A stretch of DNA of 36,282 nt from a virus. The stretch lies in the IMG/VR virus record IMGVR_UViG_3300004805_000019, positions 1-36,282 of that record, one strand, 5' to 3'. The position numbers were made by a program, and so were the translations under genes. Shown here in pieces: positions 1-7,667 of this stretch (position 1 is its first letter; each line of letters starts with the position of its first letter). The notes under the pieces are model-generated. The model made no database searches. It saw only the letters and a program-made list of their open reading frames with translations, and was not told where the DNA came from.

Positions 1-554
1 ATAGGTTGCCCGGTTTTAGCTGCTGAATCAGCAGCCTGCTGGATAGCCTTGTCAATTTTTAAATAGTCACCTCTAGTGAGCGGCTTGATTTCAGCAACTA
101 CGTCAAAACCAAACTGTTCTTTAAATCTAGGTAGCGATACAGATTTAGAAATCGGAAGCACTTCTTCTAGGAATGTTGTCTCTGCCTTTTCGGTAAGGTC
201 ATAGTCGAAAGAGTAATCAACATTACAAGCTTGGTTTTTGCATCTCTTTCTACCAGAAGCCTTAGAACCGGAGGTATATAGTCTAACTAAATAAACCAAG
301 AAATTATAATCTTGTAATAATAGTTTTGACAAATCTACGGTTTCTTTAATACAAGAGGCAATAGTTTGGTCAAATACCTTTTTATCAAATCTACCAGAAG
401 CCGTTAAATGCTTTAATTCTTTAACCGTTAGGCCCCGAATATTAACTTCGACTGGAGTATCTGCATAAAACCCAGCTGTCGGCAATGTGTGTGTATGATA
501 AGGCGGTAGTAATGACTTTAAATCGAAAACTGGTACATTAAGGTTATTTTGCAT
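1..554 (-). CDS. Baseplate hub protein, T4 gp26-like (3' end cut by window edge)
   Basis: The reading frame opens with ATG at 554 and stays open to position 1, so at least 184 residues are present and the C-terminus is missing. The N-terminal pattern (a Leu-Pro-Pro stretch, then Pro-Val-Glu-Val-x-Ile-Arg-Gly-Leu-Thr-Val-x-Glu-Leu-Lys around residues 35-50) resembles the T4 gp26-type baseplate family (PF12322). A C-x4-C pair near residue 106, followed by an acidic stretch, could be half of a zinc site. It is the last gene of the minus-strand tail block, 14 bases after the stop of the preceding gene. The ribosome binding site is weak (GAG about 6 bases upstream). The family call rests on recalled pattern similarity plus the tail context; a different small baseplate protein is possible. 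Confidence 0.5.
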   Translation of the reverse strand, partial: MQNNLNVPVFDLKSLLPPYHTHTLPTAGFYADTPVEVNIRGLTVKELKHLTASGRFDKKVFDQTIASCIKETVDLSKLLLQDYNFLVYLVRLYTSGSKASGRKRCKNQACNVDYSFDYDLTEKAETTFLEEVLPISKSVSLPRFKEQFGFDVVAEIKPLTRGDYLKIDKAIQQAADSAAKTGQP

Positions 555-568
555 GTATACTCATTAAA

Positions 569-1864
569 TTATGCTGTTATTAATGTTGATGGGAAGATAG
601 GAATACCGCCGCCACCATCGGGGCCAGTAGATAATAAGGCCTGCTCAGAGGCTTCACCTGTCGTAACTACTCTCTGCTTTAATGTTTCAAACCCAGAGAT
701 ATTATAAGTGTAGAAATCCCAAACAATTGTTCTGGTTAGTTCTCCACCATATCCTACAGTAGTGCCTGGAAGAGGAGAAAATACAGTTGCTGTGGCTTGA
801 ACTTTGCCAGCTGCAGGAGCATCGACGGTTCTGGCATACTGATAAAACTTGTCTATTCGGAATTGCTTGAATAATTCCAAGTTAGGTGCAGTAGTATAGT
901 CTATACCTGAGACAGTTCCTTGCATTGTAATTCTTTGTAACTCATGGTTTTGTGAGCCTGCTACAAACGGTAACTCAGTATTGAATGCGGTAGTTGCCCA
1001 ACCGCTTGAACTACTTCCGCATTGAACTACATCACCAGTGGTTAAATTAGTATACTGTATGTAACTTTCTTTAAGAATGCTATTATTTAATACTGTCCCA
1101 TAACCACCAGAGGCTAAACTATCCGTACTACCTGCCTGTAAAATACCAGAGTCTGTTAGTTGAACATTCATTGGGTTTTGAGAAATAGAATAATCAGACT
1201 GCCTTAAAGTTCGCTTCGTATACTGCATTGGGGTTTGACCCGCATCAATATATAGCAAAAGATTTTTCAGTCTTGTAAAACCGTACAAGTTTGCGTGGTT
1301 ATCTAGGGCTGCATTACTAACACCGATTGTAGCATCGTTGGCTAATAGCTCTGAAGAAGTATTTATTTCAATATACGGGCCAGACTTGACACGACCTAAG
1401 ACATAATCTGTGGCTAAAGGGGTGGTTTTATTCAAGATAATACCACTGCTTCCACCAGATGTAGTTATATAACTTCCAGCTGGGGCAGTTGACACATAAG
1501 CAGATAGGCCCAAAACATCTAAGTCAAGGTGTTTTGATGCCCAAAGAACTCGATTTAATCCGGAATCTGTCGCACCTATTACCAAGCCTACAATATTTTC
1601 GCTTGGGTTAGTAGAAGGAGCAGAGGTGGGGTAATAAATAGATCCGTTTGGAAATAAAGTAACTATTCTACCAGAAGCTAGAATGCCGCCGGAAAGAGGA
1701 GCGTGTTCCCCATATCCAATACCCACTAACGAAGTATTAATATGTCTAATATTGGTGTCTAGATGAAGTAAAGGCCTGTTATCTACGTCAAAAGAATAAC
1801 CATCTGTAGACGTAAAATACAATACTGGACCTAAAACTGGGACTGAAGAAGAGGAAGTTGTCAT
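569..1864 (-). CDS. Probable virion structural protein (tail or baseplate)
   Basis: This 431-residue protein has no catalytic motif I recognise. It is rich in Ser, Thr, Gly and Asn and looks like an all-beta structural protein. Near residues 24-45 it carries an Asp-Val-Asp-Asn-Arg-Pro-Leu-Leu-x-Leu-Asp motif. Similar DNRPL motifs occur, from memory, near the N-termini of phage tail and baseplate-associated proteins. It lies between the gp26-like gene and a large virion-type protein, downstream of the tape measure. Start: ATG with AGGTAAAAC just upstream. Likely exposed on the baseplate or a fibre-attachment piece; the specific role is inference. Confidence 0.5.
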   Translation of the reverse strand: MTTSSSSVPVLGPVLYFTSTDGYSFDVDNRPLLHLDTNIRHINTSLVGIGYGEHAPLSGGILASGRIVTLFPNGSIYYPTSAPSTNPSENIVGLVIGATDSGLNRVLWASKHLDLDVLGLSAYVSTAPAGSYITTSGGSSGIILNKTTPLATDYVLGRVKSGPYIEINTSSELLANDATIGVSNAALDNHANLYGFTRLKNLLLYIDAGQTPMQYTKRTLRQSDYSISQNPMNVQLTDSGILQAGSTDSLASGGYGTVLNNSILKESYIQYTNLTTGDVVQCGSSSSGWATTAFNTELPFVAGSQNHELQRITMQGTVSGIDYTTAPNLELFKQFRIDKFYQYARTVDAPAAGKVQATATVFSPLPGTTVGYGGELTRTIVWDFYTYNISGFETLKQRVVTTGEASEQALLSTGPDGGGGIPIFPSTLITA

Positions 1865-1888
1865 GTTTTACCTATATAATTATTTCTA

Positions 1889-4501
1889 TTATCTCAAATT
1901 AACTACTGTATTGACAGGGGAAATAAAAGAAATTTCTAAACTGTCTTGATCAACATATCTAATATCGTTCAATAAACTGCTAACACTACTATCTAAACTG
2001 ACCTGAGGGTACTTTCCTAGGTTGTGTTTAAGAACAGAGAATAGCCCAATTACTGGCAATTCAACGGAAACTGCTACTGAATCTAGGTCTAATGTCGATT
2101 GTAAATAAATTACACCGGTAAAACTAGCGGCAAACGTGAGGGTCACCACATCCGTTTCTATGATACTCACCGGTAAAACTACAGAAGAGTCGGTAGATAT
2201 GCATAGGAAAGATGTATCGTAAACAATAACTCCTTGCAGGGAAACTATTTGTCTATTTGTAATCTTGATTCGCTGGCCCAATCCAGAAATTACACCAACT
2301 CCGTCTGGACAATTGAGAGTAAAGGCGTGTTTAAACTCAGACAATTGCAAGGTCTTTTCCATGGGGCTAACGTTAGAAATAATGCGCTCAGTTATATAAG
2401 GCACATAATATTTATATGCTAAATATGTACTTAATGCTGTATTTAAAACAGTATCTAAAGTAAAATTATCTAGCTTAAAAGAGTACTTAGGAGAAGATAA
2501 CGCTGTATAATTATGCTGTGTATCTATTAGAACTGGAGAGAAAGAAACCTGCTCTGACGATGGTAGATGGCTTATGTTTAAAATGTTTTCAGTAACATAA
2601 TAAACAGATTCGGAGTTTTCAATGTCTGGTTTAATATAATAAACATCTTGTACTAAGGTAGAAGAACTGTTTATTAATTGTAAGCAGTTTGTGTTTCCAA
2701 GCCATTTTCTGGGTATCTGAGATGAATACGAACAGATAAAGATAAATATATTTTGGCCGTATATATTGACTTTTATGTCAGAAATAATAGCAAACTTTGC
2801 TACATTTAGAGCCTGTACAACAGAAACTTTGGCTCCGGATACAAATTTATTAGCTACTAGCCTCAGGTTATAAAATATTACACCAAGCTCTGACCCTAAA
2901 ATACCAATATAACTGTTTGGAGTATCATTTTTTGGCACTAACACAAAGTTAGAGATTTCCCGTAGATTGGATCTGCCTGTTCCAACCGATGTTAAAGCTC
3001 CATTTAGTATGGAGGTATCAAAGTAGGAAGACAAATTATTACCATCGTATGGAGAAGAGATCCAACTGTTTGGATATAGGAACGGGCTCCACGAAACTGA
3101 AGACGAAGAGTACCTCCAAACTTGGGTAGATAAAGTTATAAAAATATTATAATTGTCTGATCCTATCTCTTGTAGGTAAGATATATTTCTAATTGTAGCG
3201 TTTGTACTATTTAAAGTACTTGGGAGGGATATGCTAGAAATAGTTGGTAATGTGTTTGTGGGATCGTCTGGATCAACTTTTGCTGGATCATAAACAGAAG
3301 AGCATGTTATTTTATACAGCCAATTACTAACTCCACTAATGTCATCACTTCTTAGAACAAGTAGCGCACCATCAGCAGTATATTCAGTAATAACACCTAA
3401 AACATTTAATGGGAGTTGGGCATTTCGTATAATAATACTAGCAAGGTTTGCTACAGGAACCGTTGAAACGTTGTCTACAGGACCAACACTTTCTTGTAAT
3501 AAAATCCACTTATCGTACAGCGGAGACTCTGAAGTCCCTCTGTAAGGAGTCTCCACAAGAGAGCCATTAACATAAAGATTTTTATGTAGGTATTTAAAAA
3601 CTACTTTCAAGTGTGCTTCAACCGTAGGAGTTTCTACTGTAGAAACAGGAGCGGCTTGGGTTGTCCAGTCAATGGTAGTAGTTACAGATATTTTTATTGA
3701 TCTAGTAGCAATAAATATAGGACACCCAGCATGGTAAGGGCTATTTATTATTGCTAAAATATATGTGGGACAAAAAGTTGTAAAATTATTTATAGTAGAG
3801 TCAGAAATGCCAGTTGGGGGATTATTAGTATTAACTGTAGGCTGTATTAAACTATTCTTAAAAATTGGATCAGAAACACCGAAGGAGCTATTTTCTGAGA
3901 AGTTAACATATGTGGTATCAACACCGGGAGAAAATGTCTTAACACCTTCTCTTAAAGTGCCAATATATAATCTGTTTACTTGATTTAATACCCCATTGAC
4001 GCTATCGTATACTTGAACTGCAAAAGAAGTTATCTCATCCGGATACAATAAGTTAGAGTTGTTTATTAGTGCTTGAGAAGCGCCAAAGTCGTATGAAATA
4101 GACATTCCTTGCACAGACTTATAATAAACGCACTGTAAATTACCATTTATATCGTTAGAAGCTAAAATTTGTTGGTTATCTATATTGTTAGCAGTCTTAG
4201 CGTTAAATATTAATTTTGGTGTACCGGTTGTCATATTTATTACGAGATTGGCAGCCGATAGGGTTTGTAGCTCAGAACGAGTTACCCCAAGCATCTCCTG
4301 TAAAATTAAAACCCCAGAGTTCATGTATTCTTGTATTAGCGGGACATTATAATTTACGCTGTTCTCATCTGTTACAACTACATCTTCATATAATACACTA
4401 CTCCAAGGAGGCATTGATATAATGTTCTCCTCTGTATAGGTAGTATTATTTAATGTTAAAATAATACTACCAGCAGTGTTATTAGTTAAGACAATAGACA
4501 T
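1889..4501 (-). CDS. Large virion structural protein, hypothetical (tail fibre or baseplate candidate)
   Basis: An 870-residue protein with a composition typical of fibrous or beta-rich virion proteins: very high Ser, Asn, Thr, Val and Ile, few charged residues and no enzyme motif. The first 65 residues look like a small beta domain ending in a Pro-Leu-Ile-Gln-Glu-Tyr segment and a hydrophobic strand, a layout seen in phage baseplate-decorating proteins. The start codon follows AGGTTTAA, and the gene begins 6 bases after the stop of the upstream 164-residue gene, so the two are probably co-translated. Its place after the tape measure suggests a host-recognition or baseplate component. I do not recognise a named family. 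Confidence 0.45.
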   Translation of the reverse strand: MSIVLTNNTAGSIILTLNNTTYTEENIISMPPWSSVLYEDVVVTDENSVNYNVPLIQEYMNSGVLILQEMLGVTRSELQTLSAANLVINMTTGTPKLIFNAKTANNIDNQQILASNDINGNLQCVYYKSVQGMSISYDFGASQALINNSNLLYPDEITSFAVQVYDSVNGVLNQVNRLYIGTLREGVKTFSPGVDTTYVNFSENSSFGVSDPIFKNSLIQPTVNTNNPPTGISDSTINNFTTFCPTYILAIINSPYHAGCPIFIATRSIKISVTTTIDWTTQAAPVSTVETPTVEAHLKVVFKYLHKNLYVNGSLVETPYRGTSESPLYDKWILLQESVGPVDNVSTVPVANLASIIIRNAQLPLNVLGVITEYTADGALLVLRSDDISGVSNWLYKITCSSVYDPAKVDPDDPTNTLPTISSISLPSTLNSTNATIRNISYLQEIGSDNYNIFITLSTQVWRYSSSSVSWSPFLYPNSWISSPYDGNNLSSYFDTSILNGALTSVGTGRSNLREISNFVLVPKNDTPNSYIGILGSELGVIFYNLRLVANKFVSGAKVSVVQALNVAKFAIISDIKVNIYGQNIFIFICSYSSQIPRKWLGNTNCLQLINSSSTLVQDVYYIKPDIENSESVYYVTENILNISHLPSSEQVSFSPVLIDTQHNYTALSSPKYSFKLDNFTLDTVLNTALSTYLAYKYYVPYITERIISNVSPMEKTLQLSEFKHAFTLNCPDGVGVISGLGQRIKITNRQIVSLQGVIVYDTSFLCISTDSSVVLPVSIIETDVVTLTFAASFTGVIYLQSTLDLDSVAVSVELPVIGLFSVLKHNLGKYPQVSLDSSVSSLLNDIRYVDQDSLEISFISPVNTVVNLR

Positions 4502-4507
4502 TTAAAC

Positions 4508-5002
4508 CTAAACAGTCATGATATAAGCTGTTGTACCATTGCCTTTTATGTATACAAATCTTAGAGGGCTTAACGGATCGTTTATTGGGATAGTTTCTCC
4601 AGGTAGAACATCAGAAATTGTTAGGTCTGGTGGGGCCACTGCTGGAGGAGCAAAATCGCTGAACGAGAACTGCAACAAAGCACCACCAGTAGCTTCTGGG
4701 TTTGTAATGGTTAAGCATCCAGAGTAGCTCCCTAAGTCTATAAGTTGCCAAGCATGACTTAAAGTAATTTTCAGTCTGTAAGGCACGTCAAAATCAGTGC
4801 CTGCAGAAATAACAGAGACATACAGAGGGAAATTAGAGGTTAACTCTGTCATCGCATGAGCGCCAACAGTAGCTGTTTTTTGAGGAGCTATTGGAAGGAC
4901 AGCTTGATATCTATCTGAAGTAGCATATAGTGTCTTACCTTCCCAAAGCCTTGAATCAGGGCTTGCTGGGTTGCCAGTTACGTTTTTAATTGTATATAAC
5001 AT
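4508..5002 (-). CDS. Small virion-associated protein, hypothetical
   Basis: A 164-residue protein, probably all-beta, with alternating hydrophobic strands and Pro-rich turns (a Phe-Ala-Pro-Pro-Ala-Val-Ala-Pro-Pro segment near residue 118). There are no Cys-rich or catalytic motifs, signal peptide or membrane helix. The start has AAGGAATAATAAAAC upstream, a reasonable ribosome binding site. It sits between the tape measure and the 870-residue structural gene with very short gaps, so it is most likely part of the same late tail operon and may partner the downstream large protein. Function not recognised. Confidence 0.45.
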   Translation of the reverse strand: MLYTIKNVTGNPASPDSRLWEGKTLYATSDRYQAVLPIAPQKTATVGAHAMTELTSNFPLYVSVISAGTDFDVPYRLKITLSHAWQLIDLGSYSGCLTITNPEATGGALLQFSFSDFAPPAVAPPDLTISDVLPGETIPINDPLSPLRFVYIKGNGTTAYIMTV

Positions 5003-5035
5003 GTTTTATTATTCCTTATAAGTTAATTACTTTCT

Positions 5036-7645
5036 TTATGATCCCTCAGTATATTCCCCAGAAACGAACCCAGATCCAAATGCTACTGGGCTTTTTGGAG
5101 TTGGTGATCCATAGTTATGTGCTTCTACTGCGGTTCCGTCTGGTTTCTTTCTACCTGCTGCAATATCAGCAGATTCTTGAGTAGCGTTTCTAATATCTTC
5201 TTGGATCTTTTTAAGCTCTGCCTGTTCTTTTTCTCTTTCTTCTGCTAGAGATGCTTCTTTCTGTCCAACAGTCATGAAACCAGATGGTCCGTCTTTTTGG
5301 AACTTACCATATGTTACTGTATCTGGGCTCCATCTCCGTAGTTCGCTCTCTTCTTTATTTATTTCGCCCGTTCTTTTTTCGTGAGAGGAAGCTTTCTCTT
5401 GTAGTTGTTTAATGTCAGATTGGTTGCCACTTTCATCTTTAGCTTCTTTACCAAATAACCACCCTAACCCCGCAAAAAGCGCCTCACTCAAACCTCGTGT
5501 TAAAAGACCGAGAGCAACTCTAGCAACCATTAGAACAAGAGTAAGTAAAAGGGAGCCAGCTCCCTTTAACATACCTACCAGCAAAGCTTTGCCTACTCCT
5601 TGTGCAGCAGTGTTAAGTTTATCTATTAAGGTTTCCCAAATAGAGACTATGGGATTTTTATCTGGGTCAGAAAATTCGTCAAACATTTGAGAGAGCCACG
5701 TAACAAGTTGCGTTAGTTTATCTCCAATCCAGTCAGCAATGTTTTCTACTATTTTACTAAGATTTTCTATAGTTTTTGAATTTGTAAGAAAATTATGCAC
5801 TCTTGCTAGCATCTTTTCCAAAGTGGCCATCAGTCTAGCCATACCACTAGATTGTCCAAAAGCTTCAAAAAAGAAATTAGAAAACATCATTTTTAATCTC
5901 GCCCACATAGAGCTTAAGTCACTATTGACTTTATCATATGCTTTTTCTGCTTCGTCATTTCTCATCGCTTCTAAAGCAGCTTGAGATTTTCGCATATCAT
6001 CCATAGCTTCCTGGCGCATATTGATAAGCTTAATAGCCATGTCTTTGTTTATACCAAGAGACTGTTGGGCGAACTGAGCAGTTATGGCTATGTTTCCACC
6101 AAAGCTTTTGTTCATCTCTTGCAAATACTTAGCCGCTTTTAACATAGCATCAGTCTTATCAAACTGGTTAGTTAACATTTGATTAATATTAGCGCCTCCG
6201 GAAAGTGCAAGCATGGTTCTAAAGCCGGATTCTTGATTAAGAATCATACTTCCCGCCTCTTCAAACTTACTGTTCATCTCCGAAAGACTTATATTTAGTG
6301 TGGTAGCCAACTGTGCTAGAGCAGTTAAATCTCTAGTCATACGTTTAGCCCACTCATCTCCCTTGGCAGATGCAATAGCTAAAGCATTTCCTGACGTTTT
6401 AATTGACTCAGCAAAAGCCGCAAAAGATACCTGACCAAGTGTGCCAGTTTTTTTAGCAGCTAGGTTTATAGTGATGAGACTATTTCCCATATCTTTCATC
6501 GCAGCACTTGTCATTAAAGTATCTCTTAACAAGTTTCCATACAGTGCTGATATTTCTTCAGAAGCTACCCCTAAAGCACCCCCTAAAGCACCAGATAAAG
6601 TTAAAACGCTCTTTACTAGAGTAGTATCCATAGTTCTGCTATAGTTAACGCCCTGCTTAACCATGCCTAACATAACAGCATCTACTTTTTCAATAGACAT
6701 GCCCAAGCCCCAAAGTTCTTTATTCATCTTGTGTAAGTCTTGTGTTATGCTTAGAACACCCTCTGCATCGACACCACCCAGCAATTGATCAAACTTTTTA
6801 ACTTCCATTCTTGTAGTCATTACAGCCGACCACAATTTATACATTGCTTTACCTAAGGCTTCGGCTATCATGACTACTATACCAAGAACCACAGACAACC
6901 CGCCAGTGGCCTCTGCCATTGCCACCCCTATTTCTTCTCCCATAACTCCAGCGGCTTCTCCAACAGTTCCCATTCCTCCTGTAATACCAGTAAGATTTTT
7001 ATCTAGCCCTTGAGCAAGGTCACCCATCATGGTATCAGCAGTAAGTAATGATTTTTGAAGCTCTGCAATTCTGGCTTTATCTGCATCCGTTGCTTCTAAA
7101 GTTTTCTTTTCTATCGAATCTAAATTATCTAATTTTTCCACACCCTCAGACAAGCCTCTATCTAGATTATCCTTTTGTAGTTTACCAGCGGAATCATAAA
7201 CTTGCTGTAAATCTGACTGTGCCTTTTTTTCTTTTCCTATATTTTCTAGGTCTTGTTTTTTGGCCCGGTCTTTTTCCCCGGCCATATCAACCATCTTTTT
7301 TTGGATAAAGTTTAAGCTATTATAGAACTTACCTTGATCTACATCTTCTCCATTAACACCCTCTTTGGAAGCTCTTCCTAGAGCAATCATATTTTGTGTG
7401 GTTCTGACTAAAGTTGTGTCAAAACCAGTAAATTCTTTAACTTTTTTAGAAAAGAAGTTATCGCCTGTCCATCCCTTTTTTAACTCCGCTTCTTCGTTTA
7501 AGCCACGCAGTTTTCTTTTTATTGAATCTAAAATAGGATTTAAATTTTTATTAACTTCATCTTCATCTACAACAAATTTAAAACCAAGCTTTACTGCCGC
7601 TTGGTGAAAAACGTCTTTAGTAGATTCTTGTTGATTTTCAGCCAT
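5036..7645 (-). CDS. Tail tape measure protein
   Basis: The tape measure is the extended protein that fills the tail tube, sets tail length and is ejected with the DNA. This 869-residue product fits. Its N-terminal quarter is charged, helical and coiled-coil-like (Lys/Glu/Asp-rich to about residue 220). A hydrophobic Gly/Ala/Val stretch follows at about 235-275, then a long amphipathic helical middle. A second strongly hydrophobic segment lies at about 690-740 (Leu-Leu-Leu-Thr-Leu-Val-Leu-Met-Val-Ala and onward), and the tail is polar and Gln/Lys/Glu-rich. Membrane-spanning segments in a long helical phage protein downstream of sheath and hub are typical of this role. Start: ATG behind TTTAGGAAG. 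It is shorter than many tape measures of large myoviruses, so an additional one elsewhere cannot be excluded. Confidence 0.72.
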   Translation of the reverse strand: MAENQQESTKDVFHQAAVKLGFKFVVDEDEVNKNLNPILDSIKRKLRGLNEEAELKKGWTGDNFFSKKVKEFTGFDTTLVRTTQNMIALGRASKEGVNGEDVDQGKFYNSLNFIQKKMVDMAGEKDRAKKQDLENIGKEKKAQSDLQQVYDSAGKLQKDNLDRGLSEGVEKLDNLDSIEKKTLEATDADKARIAELQKSLLTADTMMGDLAQGLDKNLTGITGGMGTVGEAAGVMGEEIGVAMAEATGGLSVVLGIVVMIAEALGKAMYKLWSAVMTTRMEVKKFDQLLGGVDAEGVLSITQDLHKMNKELWGLGMSIEKVDAVMLGMVKQGVNYSRTMDTTLVKSVLTLSGALGGALGVASEEISALYGNLLRDTLMTSAAMKDMGNSLITINLAAKKTGTLGQVSFAAFAESIKTSGNALAIASAKGDEWAKRMTRDLTALAQLATTLNISLSEMNSKFEEAGSMILNQESGFRTMLALSGGANINQMLTNQFDKTDAMLKAAKYLQEMNKSFGGNIAITAQFAQQSLGINKDMAIKLINMRQEAMDDMRKSQAALEAMRNDEAEKAYDKVNSDLSSMWARLKMMFSNFFFEAFGQSSGMARLMATLEKMLARVHNFLTNSKTIENLSKIVENIADWIGDKLTQLVTWLSQMFDEFSDPDKNPIVSIWETLIDKLNTAAQGVGKALLVGMLKGAGSLLLTLVLMVARVALGLLTRGLSEALFAGLGWLFGKEAKDESGNQSDIKQLQEKASSHEKRTGEINKEESELRRWSPDTVTYGKFQKDGPSGFMTVGQKEASLAEEREKEQAELKKIQEDIRNATQESADIAAGRKKPDGTAVEAHNYGSPTPKSPVAFGSGFVSGEYTEGS

Positions 7646-7667
7646 TTATGACTTCCTAAACTTAATT